Shown here: one piece after another, positions 27,949 to 50,943 of the stretch
Numbering within the stretch: the stretch's first letter is position 1
Layout of the letters: each line of letters begins with the position of its first letter
Assembly (NCBI RefSeq): GCF_036884295.1
Contig: NZ_CP145608.1
Location: 124,001-188,000, forward strand
Direction of reading: 5' to 3'
DNA from: Brochothrix thermosphacta DSM 20171 = FSL F6-1036
GTDB lineage: Bacteria > Bacillota > Bacilli > Lactobacillales > Listeriaceae
DNA length: 64,000 bases
The notes under the pieces: generated by a model
What the model was told of the DNA's origin: nothing
The model's input: only the letters and a program-made list of their open reading frames with translations
Databases searched by the model: none
Position numbers and translations under genes: made by a program

Positions 27949-29763
27949 ATGACAAGAAAAAAATGGCTTGTTGTGGGCGGTGTGATTGTTGCATTGGTTT
28001 TGGTAGCGAGTGTTTTTGGTGTGAAAAAGTATCAAAATGCTAAGGCCGAACGAGAAAAATTAGCAGCTGTTCAGACTGTTGCTAATAATTATGTGAAAAG
28101 TTTGCAGTCAAAAGATTTTAAGAAGTTAACAACACTATTATCCAATGATAGCATTAAAGCTGAAGGTTTAGACGAAAAAGAATTGGTAACAAAATACACT
28201 AATATTTATGAAGGTATTAATGCTACGATTACGAACATTAAGGCAGATGAAGTTAGCTACGATGAAGCTGATGATAGTTACTCGTTTTCTTATGATATGA
28301 AGATGACAACAACTCTTGGTTCATTACCCGTTAAGCGTTATACTGTCAAATTTGTATCAGATAATAATGAATGGAAGGTTAAATGGCTCACAAGTTTAAT
28401 TTTTCCGGAAATGAAAAAAGGTGACAAATTACACATTGAAACGTTCTCTCCAGTTAGAGGGACGATTAGTGATAAAGATGATGCGCCATTAGCGAAAGAC
28501 AATGATGAAGGAATACGAAATTATGAATTAGGAGCAGCGGATTCAGCGATAACGGGTTATGTTCGTCCTGTAACAGCAGATGATATTAAAGATAATCCTT
28601 TGTTAGGTGAGCATGATGTGATTGGAGCTGCCGGTTTAGAAGAAACCTTTGACAAAGAACTACGTGGTGAACGTGGAGGGAAAATTAGTATCGTTAAAGA
28701 GGATGGAAAAGAACGTGCTGAACTACAATTGAAAGAAACCAAGAATGGTAAGGATTTCACTACAACAATTGATAGTAAGTTGCAAAAGGCTTATTATGCT
28801 GCGTTTGCAAATGATAAAGCAGCAGTGACAATGCTTAATCCACAAACGGGTGAAGTGATGGCAGCAATCAGTACGCCGTCATATAATCCAAACGACTTTG
28901 TTAAAGGTTTAAGTGCTACTCAGTGGGAGGCATACAATGATGCTGACAAAAAACCATTATTAAATCGTTTAACTGTCCGTTATGAACCAGCTTCTACTTT
29001 CAAAGCATTGACGGCTAGTGCAGGGATAGAGCACGGGACATTGATTCCAGATGAGGAATTGAATATTAAGGGATTGAAGTGGCAAGCAAGCAGCGATTGG
29101 GGCGATTATAAAGTAACACGAGTAAGTGATGTTAATCCTGTCGATCTTAAGAAGGCACTCGTATACTCAGATAATATTTACTTTGCACAACAAGCTATAA
29201 AAATGGGGCAGAAAGCATTTACTTCAAAAATGGAACAATTTGGTTTCAATGGAGAGGATAAATTCCCGCTTGAGACAAAGGCGCCACAACTCTCAACAGA
29301 TGGTTTGAAAAGTGAGGTGCTTCTGGCGGACACTTCTTATGGACAAGGGCAAGTATTAATGTCACCTATCCAGTTAGCGCGTAGTTATACTCCTTTTGCG
29401 AACAGCGGTAAGCTTATAGAACCACAATTGATGAAAACAACAGAGAAGAGCCCAGAAACAAATGCCATATCTGAGGAAACAGCAAACATAGTCATGAAAG
29501 ATTTAGAAGCAGTGGTGTCTGATTCGCAAGGTACTGCGCATGAGTTGCGAATTTCAGGCCATAGATTAGCTGCTAAGACGGGGACGGCTGAAGTGGGTAA
29601 ATTGACTCAAGACAGTAAAGGTTCCGAAAATTCTAGCTTGGTTGTTTTGGACGCAGATAAAAAAGAGTATGTATTAGCAGGTATATTAGAAGGTAGCGAT
29701 AAAAAACCAAGTCATCATCTTATAAAACAAGTGAAAAAAGTTTTGGAAGAATATTATAATTAA
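27949..29763 (+). CDS. Class B penicillin-binding protein, MecA/PBP3-like
   Basis: A 604-residue transpeptidase with an N-terminal membrane anchor (about residues 5-22), an NTF2-like MecA N-terminal domain (about 30-150) and a C-terminal transpeptidase domain. Catalytic motifs are Ser349-Thr-Phe-Lys352, Ser407-Asp-Asn409 and Lys543-Thr-Gly. The segment between RGTISDKDDAPLA and DVIGAAGLEETFDKEL is much shorter than in relatives, which have about 670 residues, so most of the dimerisation head appears to be missing. AAAAGGAG precedes the ATG. Family members include Listeria PBPB3 and S. aureus PBP2a, which have low affinity for beta-lactams. Resistance cannot be concluded from sequence. Confidence 0.92.
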   Translation: MTRKKWLVVGGVIVALVLVASVFGVKKYQNAKAEREKLAAVQTVANNYVKSLQSKDFKKLTTLLSNDSIKAEGLDEKELVTKYTNIYEGINATITNIKADEVSYDEADDSYSFSYDMKMTTTLGSLPVKRYTVKFVSDNNEWKVKWLTSLIFPEMKKGDKLHIETFSPVRGTISDKDDAPLAKDNDEGIRNYELGAADSAITGYVRPVTADDIKDNPLLGEHDVIGAAGLEETFDKELRGERGGKISIVKEDGKERAELQLKETKNGKDFTTTIDSKLQKAYYAAFANDKAAVTMLNPQTGEVMAAISTPSYNPNDFVKGLSATQWEAYNDADKKPLLNRLTVRYEPASTFKALTASAGIEHGTLIPDEELNIKGLKWQASSDWGDYKVTRVSDVNPVDLKKALVYSDNIYFAQQAIKMGQKAFTSKMEQFGFNGEDKFPLETKAPQLSTDGLKSEVLLADTSYGQGQVLMSPIQLARSYTPFANSGKLIEPQLMKTTEKSPETNAISEETANIVMKDLEAVVSDSQGTAHELRISGHRLAAKTGTAEVGKLTQDSKGSENSSLVVLDADKKEYVLAGILEGSDKKPSHHLIKQVKKVLEEYYN

Positions 29764-29768
29764 TTAAA

Positions 29769-29803
29769 CAAAGAGTATTCTCGAATAAAGAGAATACTCT
29801 TTG
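29769..29803 (+). terminator. Hairpin after the PBP gene
   Basis: A perfect 14-bp inverted repeat (CAAAGAGTATTCTC and complement) with a 7-base loop. The T run is short, so termination may be partial. Confidence 0.6.
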
Positions 29804-29996
29804 TCGCTTTATATAGAAGAGAAATACTTTTAGTGGATCATTATTACTGAGTTAATGCTGGTTTAACAACAATCATAGTCGTTCATCTTAAGGTAGGTAA
29901 TTGTCGGTTTTTAATGGATTTATCTAGCTTAGAGTGGCTGTTAGATGTTTTTTACAATGTACTTTGTATTCTTAAAAAGAAAAAGATGATAAAGTG

Positions 29997-30025
29997 TTGA
30001 CTTAATACAGTATCTGTTATATTAT
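29997..30025 (+). promoter_or_regulatory. rRNA operon 1 promoter P1
   Basis: TTGACT, 17 bases, TATTAT. First of three tandem promoters upstream of the first rRNA operon; a copy of AAAAGTTGCATCA follows it and a near-identical copy follows P2. Confidence 0.8.
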
Positions 30026-30098
30026 ATAAAAGTTGCATCAAACAGAAAAGCAAGTTTTCAACTGTGATTAAGTCGTATAACTGAATGTTAAAAACGCC

Positions 30099-30128
30099 TT
30101 GACACGAAAGAGATTAGCATGCTATACT
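30099..30128 (+). promoter_or_regulatory. rRNA operon 1 promoter P2
   Basis: TTGACA, 18 bases, TATACT. The sequence after it (AAAAGTTGCATCAGACA) repeats that after P1. Confidence 0.8.
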
Positions 30129-30185
30129 GTAAAAGTTGCATCAGACAAAAAGTTTTGTTGCTTCAAAAAATATTATAAAAACTTG

Positions 30186-30214
30186 TTGACATAATGTCGG
30201 CAATGAAGTATTAT
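30186..30214 (+). promoter_or_regulatory. rRNA operon 1 promoter P3
   Basis: TTGACA, 17 bases, TATTAT, about 180 bases before the 16S gene. The rest of the stretch up to 30395 is rRNA leader; from 30242 it is identical to the leaders of operons 2 and 3, including a CTTTGAAAACTGAAT boxA-like sequence. Confidence 0.85.
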
Positions 30215-30395
30215 TAAGAAGTTGTCAAAAAGAGTTTGACGGCGATTGACCTTTGAAAACTGAATGAACGAAAAGACATATTATATGCTTAAACTCTTCG
30301 GAGTTTAACCAATTAATTTCGTAACGCAAACAAGTAACAAATTTTTAGCTAGCGAACTAGTTAAGGATCATTTGATGGTTTAAACACTATCACTT

Positions 30396-35195
<4,800 letters not shown>

Positions 35196-35453
35196 TTATT
35201 AATTTTTAAAAAAGCGAAAATGACGATTGGTTGTCGCAAATTCTTTCTATATCAATAAGTATTCAGTTTTGAGAGTGCAAATTCTCTTGATAATTTCATA
35301 TTATCCAAGCAAGTGAGATGAATTCACTTATGAAGCGAAGGATTTCTAGACGGCTTTGAGTCGATTGAGGAGCATACTTATGGTATGTGACAATTGAGAC
35401 GATAAGACAACAACGAAATACACAGCTTACTAAGAGAATGGCATCAAAAAACG
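35196..35453 (+). other. 23S-5S spacer, copy 1, with hairpin repeat
   Basis: 258 bases, identical at 40592-40849. The core CATAC-TTATG-GTATG hairpin at 35373-35387 is followed by TGACAATTGAGACGATAAGACAAC. The third operon has a diverged spacer (45988-46234) that preserves only this core region. Confidence 0.8.
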
Positions 35454-35569
<116 letters not shown>

Positions 35570-35590
35570 AATCTATCATGTGATTTATGC

Positions 35591-35619
35591 TTGACATTGA
35601 TCGCTAAACATGGTAAGAT
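35591..35619 (+). promoter_or_regulatory. rRNA operon 2 promoter
   Basis: TTGACA, 17 bases, TAAGAT, just 21 bases after the 5S gene. Only one promoter is seen here, in contrast to three before operon 1. Confidence 0.8.
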
Positions 35620-35791
35620 TAAATAGCTGTTCAATCAGCGATTGACCTTTGAAAACTGAATGAACGAAAAGACATATTATATGCTTAAACTCTTCGGAGT
35701 TTAACCAATTAATTTCGTAACGCAAACAAGTAACAAATTTTTAGCTAGCGAACTAGTTAAGGATCATTTGATGGTTTAAACACTATCACTT

Positions 35792-37345
<1,554 letters not shown>

Positions 37346-37664
37346 AATAGGAACACATCTTCGGATGTGATAATGTTACAAATTAATTGTTATATGTTAT
37401 GTCTAGCGTTCATTTAGTTTTGAGAAGTCAATCTTCTCTATAAAAATTTGTTCTTTGAAAACTGAATACTAATTGATATTAAATAGAAAGACCAAGTAAC
37501 AACCGAGACTCATTTTAGGTGATTTATAATCATCAGATCGTATCGCACGATCAACCAGACATGTGTTCATCATGTCGAACTTTGCCTCTTCGGAGGCAAG
37601 GTAAAGGAATACAACCATTGAAGTGTAGGAGTCATCTTACATCGAAAGACATTGTAAACCTGAA

Positions 37665-40591
<2,927 letters not shown>

Positions 40592-40849
40592 TTATTAATT
40601 TTTAAAAAAGCGAAAATGACGATTGGTTGTCGCAAATTCTTTCTATATCAATAAGTATTCAGTTTTGAGAGTGCAAATTCTCTTGATAATTTCATATTAT
40701 CCAAGCAAGTGAGATGAATTCACTTATGAAGCGAAGGATTTCTAGACGGCTTTGAGTCGATTGAGGAGCATACTTATGGTATGTGACAATTGAGACGATA
40801 AGACAACAACGAAATACACAGCTTACTAAGAGAATGGCATCAAAAAACG

Positions 40850-40965
<116 letters not shown>

Positions 40966-40986
40966 AATCTATCATGTGATTTATGC

Positions 40987-41015
40987 TTGACATTGATCGC
41001 TAAACATGGTAAGAT
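40987..41015 (+). promoter_or_regulatory. rRNA operon 3 promoter
   Basis: Exact copy of the operon 2 promoter (TTGACA, 17 bases, TAAGAT). Confidence 0.8.
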
Positions 41016-41187
41016 TAAATAGCTGTTCAATCAGCGATTGACCTTTGAAAACTGAATGAACGAAAAGACATATTATATGCTTAAACTCTTCGGAGTTTAA
41101 CCAATTAATTTCGTAACGCAAACAAGTAACAAATTTTTAGCTAGCGAACTAGTTAAGGATCATTTGATGGTTTAAACACTATCACTT

Positions 41188-42741
<1,554 letters not shown>

Positions 42742-43060
42742 AATAGGAACACATCTTCGGATGTGATAATGTTACAAATTAATTGTTATATGTTATGTCT
42801 AGCGTTCATTTAGTTTTGAGAAGTCAATCTTCTCTATAAAAATTTGTTCTTTGAAAACTGAATACTAATTGATATTAAATAGAAAGACCAAGTAACAACC
42901 GAGACTCATTTTAGGTGATTTATAATCATCAGATCGTATCGCACGATCAACCAGACATGTGTTCATCATGTCGAACTTTGCCTCTTCGGAGGCAAGGTAA
43001 AGGAATACAACCATTGAAGTGTAGGAGTCATCTTACATCGAAAGACATTGTAAACCTGAA

Positions 43061-45987
<2,927 letters not shown>

Positions 45988-46234
45988 TTATTAATTTTTA
46001 AAAAAGCGAAAATGACGATTGGTTGTCGCAAATTCTTTCTATATCAATAAGTATTCAGTTTTGAGAGTGCAAATTCTCTTGATAATTTCATATTATCCAA
46101 GCAATAATAAATTTTAGATAAGCAAGTTGTTCTAGGCGTTTATGAATCGATTGAGGAACATACTTATGGTATGTGACGATTGAGAGGAAGAAGACAACGA
46201 AGAAAAGCGAAGCTTAGGTAGAATTTAAAAACTG

Positions 46235-46350
<116 letters not shown>

Positions 46351-46356
46351 CAATTA

Positions 46357-46429
46357 TCCGCAATAGCTCAGTTGGTAGAGCACACGACTGTTAATCGTGT
46401 TGTCGTAGGTTCGAGCCCTACTTGCGGAG
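46357..46429 (+). tRNA. tRNA-Asn (GTT)
   Basis: A full cloverleaf: acceptor TCCGCAA with TTGCGGA, discriminator G, anticodon GTT in CTGTTAATC, and the GGTTCGAGCCC T-arm. CCA is not encoded. It is probably cotranscribed with the third rRNA operon. Confidence 0.97.
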
Positions 46430-46436
46430 TATTTAG

Positions 46437-46470
46437 AAATTAGAGTGCAACTTAGTTGTGCTCTAATTTT
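46437..46470 (+). terminator. Hairpin between tRNA-Asn and tRNA-Thr
   Basis: AAATTAGAG pairs with CTCTAATTT, with an inner GCAAC/GTTG stem, followed by four T. It looks like the end of the rRNA transcript or a processing site, since no promoter for tRNA-Thr is clear. Confidence 0.6.
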
Positions 46471-46477
46471 GTATAAT

Positions 46478-46550
46478 GCCGTTTTAGCTCAGTTGGTAGA
46501 GCGCATCCATGGTAAGGATGAGGTCGCCGGTTCGATCCCGGCAAATGGCT
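46478..46550 (+). tRNA. tRNA-Thr (GGT)
   Basis: Acceptor GCCGTTT pairs with AAATGGC (one G-T pair), discriminator T, anticodon GGT in CATGGTAAG, T-arm GGTTCGATCCC. CCA is not encoded. Confidence 0.96.
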
Positions 46551-46564
46551 TCTATTATACATAT

Positions 46565-46598
46565 AAGAGGATCACTATCATACGATAGTGATCCTCTT
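46565..46598. terminator. Bidirectional terminator after tRNA-Thr
   Basis: AAGAGGATCACTATC and its perfect complement around a four-base loop. It separates the tRNA from the convergent amidohydrolase gene that ends at 46601. Confidence 0.85.
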
Positions 46599-46600
46599 TC

Positions 46601-47743
46601 TTATTTGTTTGCAATAAAGTTCGGTGCTTGTAAAGCAAGGCTAGTAAAGTAGTTTACAATAGGTAAGAGTATTTTATCGTCAGCTTCAAACTTGGGATGA
46701 TGTAGCGCGTAAGGTCCACCAGAACCAATGAAAACGAAGGCTCCTGGTATTTGAAGTTGGAAATTCGCAAAATCTTCACCTATAGATAATGGGGACATTG
46801 AGGTTGTTGAAAAACCAGATTCAGAAGCAACTAATGTTGCGAAATCGGTTAATTCTGGGTTGTTATTTGTTGCTGGTGAAAATTCTTCTACCCATTCTAA
46901 ATCGATTTTTGCATCGTTTGTGACGGCTAATCCAGCTAATATTTGAGACATACGTTTTTTTATGGTTTCAACAATTGCGGGATCAAATGCACGAACGGTG
47001 CCACTGAGACTGACTGTTTCAGGAATTACATTTCTATTGTTCCCACCGTGCATTTGAGTAATACTCACTACCGCATTTGTTTGTGATGGAAGGTAGCGAC
47101 TAATAATTGTTTGAAAGGCAGTAAGAACTTGTGCTGCTATAATAAAGGGATCATTACCTTCATTTGGTTTAGCAGCATGTGAACCTTTACCCGTTATTTT
47201 TATGTCAAAGGCATCGACTGAAGCAGTAACAGGGCCATGAGCACTTGCAACTGTTCCAATTGGGAGCTCTGGATCATTATGCCAGCCAAAAATAGCAGAT
47301 ACATCGTCTAGAAGATGTGTTTTTAACATCTCAGCAGCACCATAGGCAATTTCTTCGCCGGGTTGGAAAATAAAACGGATAGTGCCTTTTATTTTATCTT
47401 TTAATTGTGACAGACGGATTGCCGCACCTAATAGAACTGTTGTATGTAAATCGTGTCCACAAGCATGCATTGCACCTTTATTTAATGAGCGAAAAGAGAT
47501 ATTACTTTCCTCTTCAATGGGTAGAGCATCTATATCACCGCGCAATGCAATGACTGGACCAGGTAAATCACCTTTTATCTCAGCAATAATCCCTGTTGGC
47601 ATAGAAAGAGGTAGAATATCGATATTGTGTGCAATTAGTTGCTCACGAATACGTCTGGTAGTTTCAAATTCTTGTTTAGAAATTTCAGGATGTTGATGTA
47701 ATTCATGTCGGAAATCAATTAAATAAGTTTCAAATGTTGTCAT
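46601..47743 (-). CDS. M20 family metallopeptidase / amidohydrolase
   Basis: A 380-residue zinc-dependent hydrolase of the M20D group, which includes N-acyl-amino-acid deacylases, N-acetyldiaminopimelate deacetylase and hippurate hydrolase. Metal-binding motifs: HACGHDLHTT at about residues 92-101, the catalytic Glu pair in PGEEIAYGA, and the terminal HHPKFEADD. A lid (dimerisation) domain lies between about residues 175 and 285. AGGAGG precedes the ATG. The substrate cannot be fixed from the sequence and no dap genes lie nearby. It is transcribed away from the VOC gene. Confidence 0.88.
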   Translation of the reverse strand: MTTFETYLIDFRHELHQHPEISKQEFETTRRIREQLIAHNIDILPLSMPTGIIAEIKGDLPGPVIALRGDIDALPIEEESNISFRSLNKGAMHACGHDLHTTVLLGAAIRLSQLKDKIKGTIRFIFQPGEEIAYGAAEMLKTHLLDDVSAIFGWHNDPELPIGTVASAHGPVTASVDAFDIKITGKGSHAAKPNEGNDPFIIAAQVLTAFQTIISRYLPSQTNAVVSITQMHGGNNRNVIPETVSLSGTVRAFDPAIVETIKKRMSQILAGLAVTNDAKIDLEWVEEFSPATNNNPELTDFATLVASESGFSTTSMSPLSIGEDFANFQLQIPGAFVFIGSGGPYALHHPKFEADDKILLPIVNYFTSLALQAPNFIANK

Positions 47744-47890
47744 TGTAAGCCTCCTCTAGATGATATTAATATTAATCTGTAAAATAATAAAAATCAAATT
47801 TAACAATTAGTAACTTACTTACTTTTAGTTAGACAAAGAAGACGGAATATGTTTTAATAGAGTTATAGTAATTAAAGGGAGTCGATTAAT

Positions 47891-48742
47891 ATGAACTATC
47901 AAAGTGATATGCAATTAGGAACAGTAGCTTTAAACATAACTAATTTAAAAAGAGCTGTCGATTTTTATAAAAATACGCTTGGTTTAACTGTATTATCTGA
48001 GAATGAAAATTATACTGATTTGGGAATAAGTGAGGATACTATGCCACTTATTAGATTAGTAGAGGGTGCAACCAATAATTCTAATACGGATCATGCGGGC
48101 TTATATCATGTTGCAATTTTACTACCCACACGTGAAGCACTTGCTCAATTTGTGTACCATATGGCAACCAATAACTTTGAAATTGGTGGTGCAGGTGATC
48201 ATTTATACAGCGAGGCTTTTTATTTGAATGATCCTGATGGAAATGGCATTGAAATTTATGCAGATCGTCCTTATGATACGTGGGATATAAGTGAAAGTGG
48301 CATGATTACATCTGCAACGAATGCAGTCGATGTTAATGATTTGTTAACAGAGATTAAAGAACCATTTTGGGATGGTATGCCAAAGGGCACAATTGTAGGA
48401 CATGTCCATTTACAAGTAAGTGATATTGCCGAAAGTCGTAAATTTTATCATGAAATTCTGAATTTTGATATTAAAACTTTAATACCGCGTGCTTTATTTA
48501 TGTCCCGAGGTTTATATCATCATCAAATAGCAACTAACAATTGGATTGGACATCAATTAGACCCACGTTTAACTGAAGATGTTGGTTTGATTTACTATAC
48601 GATGATATTTGATAATCGTGAGCAAATCATAGCGAAATTAGTAGCTGGAGGTTATACAATTAATAATAAAGCTGCAGGTGTATTTGTTGTTGATCCTAAT
48701 GGAATAACAATAAAATTAGAGCAAAGTTCTAAGCGTACGTAA
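47891..48742 (+). CDS. Two-domain VOC (glyoxalase/bleomycin resistance-dioxygenase) protein
   Basis: A 283-residue protein with two vicinal-oxygen-chelate modules (about residues 7-125 and 168-280). Metal-ligand candidates are His in GLYHVAILLP, Glu in NGIEIYAD, and His in GHVHLQVSD. The layout resembles B. subtilis CatE (catechol-2,3-dioxygenase) relatives such as YwbC/YfiE, but the family also holds isomerases and epimerases, so the reaction is open. AAAGGGAG precedes the ATG. It stands alone, divergent from the M20 gene. Confidence 0.82.
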   Translation: MNYQSDMQLGTVALNITNLKRAVDFYKNTLGLTVLSENENYTDLGISEDTMPLIRLVEGATNNSNTDHAGLYHVAILLPTREALAQFVYHMATNNFEIGGAGDHLYSEAFYLNDPDGNGIEIYADRPYDTWDISESGMITSATNAVDVNDLLTEIKEPFWDGMPKGTIVGHVHLQVSDIAESRKFYHEILNFDIKTLIPRALFMSRGLYHHQIATNNWIGHQLDPRLTEDVGLIYYTMIFDNREQIIAKLVAGGYTINNKAAGVFVVDPNGITIKLEQSSKRT

Positions 48743-48847
48743 ATGTCACTTTGGGTAGATTTTTTGTAAGATTCATCGATGGTTGCCGCGTACTTTTTTA
48801 TGTATAGTTGATGGTAGATACTATAGGTAAGAAGGAGCGATAAATAA

Positions 48848-49192
48848 ATGAAATATTTTTTAGGTGTATTAATACTAGCCGTACTACTTTTTGGTGGCTA
48901 TAATTGGTATATGGGACAAACGAATGATTATTATGTGAAAATTACAAATGAAGGTAAAAAAGTTGTGACAAAAGCTGATAATGAAACGTACACTTCCTAT
49001 GCATATGAATTGAATGGTTATGATGAGGACGGCACAAAAAAAGTAATGGCGTTTAATGGCAATTTAGAGAGACCACTTAAACTTAATCATTATTTAAAGG
49101 TCAGTGAATTTAAACACAAAAGCGGTGTTAAAACATATGAAGAAGTACAATTTAAAGATATCCCAGACAAAGCAAAAGCTCCGCTAAAATAG
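48848..49192 (+). CDS. YxeA family protein (DUF1093)
   Basis: A 114-residue protein with an N-terminal hydrophobic segment (residues 4-20), probably a membrane anchor or signal, and a beta-rich outer part with YYVKITNEGKKV and YAYELNGYDEDGTKKVMAF. YxeA-like proteins fold as OB-like barrels and are often near envelope stress or bacteriocin genes; their role is unknown. AAGGAG precedes the ATG. It has its own terminator. Confidence 0.82.
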   Translation: MKYFLGVLILAVLLFGGYNWYMGQTNDYYVKITNEGKKVVTKADNETYTSYAYELNGYDEDGTKKVMAFNGNLERPLKLNHYLKVSEFKHKSGVKTYEEVQFKDIPDKAKAPLK

Positions 49193-49205
49193 ATATATAT
49201 TTTAC

Positions 49206-49249
49206 AAAGAACAGATTTTTGAAAACAATTCTAAAAATCTGTTCTTTTT
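49206..49249 (+). terminator. Terminator after the YxeA-like gene
   Basis: AAAGAACAGATTTTT and its complement around a 12-base loop, ending in five T. Confidence 0.85.
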
Positions 49250-49344
49250 GTAGTGTTTATAGTGTAGAATAAGGATAAGTAATATTTTTCAAGGTGTTAT
49301 TTTTCGTTATATGGTTAAAATATGTTTTTAGGGAGGCGCTTATA

Positions 49345-49602
49345 ATGGTTAAGAAAAAGTGGAAACGCAATGAATTGTTAGAAATTTTAGACAATGAGTT
49401 TTTATCTACCCAGGAAGTCTTAGATACATTACAAATCACCAAACAAGCGCTCTATTCACTTGTGCTCCGAAATAAAATCGAACAAGTGCAAAAGGGCAGT
49501 GTTAAACTCTATTTTAGATCAGATATTGAAAAAAGACGAATTGAACAAGCTGCACTTAGAAAGAAATATCGACCTTACGATTTCAAAGAAACATCAAATT
49601 AA
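49345..49602 (+). CDS. Small helix-turn-helix protein
   Basis: An 85-residue basic protein. Residues 14-55 look like a winged or excisionase-type HTH (STQEVLDTLQITKQALYSLV followed by a wing strand with KLYFRSDIE), and the tail is rich in Arg and Lys. A GGGAGG sits well before the ATG at 49345; the frame is open upstream but with no second ribosome binding site. It is not next to an integrase or prophage gene, so its regulatory target is unknown. Confidence 0.7.
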   Translation: MVKKKWKRNELLEILDNEFLSTQEVLDTLQITKQALYSLVLRNKIEQVQKGSVKLYFRSDIEKRRIEQAALRKKYRPYDFKETSN

Positions 49603-49630
49603 CAATCCACAGACTTACATAGTAAAACGC

Positions 49631-49662
49631 AAGACTATTGTTTTAATTCAGTAGTCTTTTTT
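49631..49662 (+). terminator. Terminator after the small HTH gene
   Basis: AAGACTATTG pairs with CAGTAGTCTT (one mismatch) and is followed by a T run. Confidence 0.75.
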
Positions 49663-49693
49663 GTACGTGAAAACTAATAAAAATACAATCAAG

Positions 49694-49722
49694 TTGTATA
49701 AATATTCATTTTAAGATATAAT
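49694..49722 (+). promoter_or_regulatory. argF promoter with ARG-box-like operator
   Basis: TTGTAT (49694-49699), 17 bases, TATAAT (49717-49722). TGTATAAATATTCA at 49695-49708 is one base from the symmetrical ArgR/AhrC half-site pair TGAATAAATATTCA and covers the -35. Arginine-dependent control of argF is therefore likely. Confidence 0.7.
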
Positions 49723-49758
49723 AAATAAAATAAATGAAATAAAAGGTGGTTAGTATAA

Positions 49759-50742
49759 ATGCCGACATTGAATTCATTAACAGCAGATAATTTACTGACA
49801 GAGAAAGAAATATTAACCATACTAGACCTTGCTTTTAAATTAAAAGCTCAAAAAAAAGCAGGGAAACGTCCCCAGTTATTAGCAGGTAAAAATATTGCTT
49901 TGTTATTCGAAAAAACTTCAACGCGAACTCGTGCGGCATTCACTGTCGCGGCTAATGATTTAGGCGCTTTTCCAGAATTTTTAGGCAAAGCTGATATTCA
50001 ATTTGGGACCAAAGAATCGTTAGAAGATACAGCAAAAGTATTAGGTCGCATGTTCGATGGGATTGAATATCGTGGGGCTAAACAATCTGTCGTAGACGGT
50101 TTAGCGCAACATTCAGGCGTACCTGTTTGGAATGGTTTGACTGATGAATGGCATCCAACACAAATGTTCGCAGATCTATTGACTCTAAAAGAACATTTTG
50201 GGTATTTAAAAGGTCTCACGGTGTGTTTTGTAGGAGATGGACGTAATAATGTCGCTAATAGCTTAACCATCGGTTGTCTTAAAGTAGGCGTTAATGTTGT
50301 TATAATTGCACCAAAACAATTACAGCCAGCAGCAAACATTGTCGATATCGCACAGCAATGTTCACAGATATCTGGAGCAACCTATTTTGTTTCAGATAAC
50401 ATAGAAGATGTTAAGGGTGCGGATGCTATTTATACAGATGTTTGGGTCTCCATGGGGGAAGAAAATCAGTATGAAGAGCGTATTAAACTTCTGAAAAACT
50501 ATCAAGTAAATGAAGCGCTGATGACAGCTACCGGTAAAAAAAGCGTGTTTCTTCATTGTCTACCTGCTTTTCATGATTTGGAAACTGAAGTAGGAAAAGA
50601 AGTGTATCATAGTTATGGTCTAGCAGAACTGGAAGTTACTGATGCTGTTTTCCGTTCGAAGGATTCATTGGTTTTTGATCAGGCTGAAAATCGGATGCAT
50701 ACAATTAAGGCGATTATGGTTGCGAGTTATCATCAATTATAA
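49759..50742 (+). CDS. argF: Ornithine carbamoyltransferase
   Basis: A 327-residue transcarbamylase that forms citrulline from ornithine and carbamoyl phosphate, or runs in reverse in the arginine deiminase pathway. Carbamoyl phosphate binding motif Ser54-Thr-Arg-Thr57, [10 protein letters not shown], and the ornithine SMG loop (DVWVSMGEE) are present. The SMG loop points to ornithine rather than putrescine as substrate. GGTGG precedes the ATG. It stands alone without arginine synthesis or ADI neighbours, so whether it is biosynthetic (argF) or catabolic (arcB) is open; the ARG-box supports arginine control. Confidence 0.9.
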   Translation: MPTLNSLTADNLLTEKEILTILDLAFKLKAQKKAGKRPQLLAGKNIALLFEKTSTRTRAAFTVAANDLGAFPEFLGKADIQFGTKESLEDTAKVLGRMFDGIEYRGAKQSVVDGLAQHSGVPVWNGLTDEWHPTQMFADLLTLKEHFGYLKGLTVCFVGDGRNNVANSLTIGCLKVGVNVVIIAPKQLQPAANIVDIAQQCSQISGATYFVSDNIEDVKGADAIYTDVWVSMGEENQYEERIKLLKNYQVNEALMTATGKKSVFLHCLPAFHDLETEVGKEVYHSYGLAELEVTDAVFRSKDSLVFDQAENRMHTIKAIMVASYHQL

Positions 50743-50829
50743 CGGTTTATTATGCGTATATACTACGGGAAATGTAATAGAATATGATTGTTATTTGTAA
50801 AATCATTGAGTCTTGGTTTTACTAGGGTT

Positions 50830-50862
50830 AAAAAAGAATCTTTTGAAAAGGTTCTTTTTTTT
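50830..50862 (+). terminator. Terminator after argF
   Basis: AAGAATC pairs with GGTTCTT (one G-T pair) and is followed by eight T. Confidence 0.75.
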
Positions 50863-50880
50863 GAGAATAATGTAAAAAAG

Positions 50881-50908
50881 TTACTAGTTATAAGGCTCGT
50901 GGTATAAT
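50881..50908 (+). promoter_or_regulatory. lipL operon promoter
   Basis: TTACTA (50881-50886), 16 bases, extended -10 TGGTATAAT with TATAAT at 50903-50908, about 35 bases before lipL. Confidence 0.65.
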
Positions 50909-50943
50909 AAACTTATTGAAAAAAGAGAAAAGGAAGATGTGTT

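Noticed and set aside
27949-29763. Acquired mecA-type resistance gene
   Set aside because: The gene has no mobile element or mec regulators next to it, and related PBPs are core genes in Listeriaceae.
46472-46477. TATAAT directly before tRNA-Thr as a promoter
   Set aside because: A start point would fall inside the tRNA and there is no -35 at proper distance.
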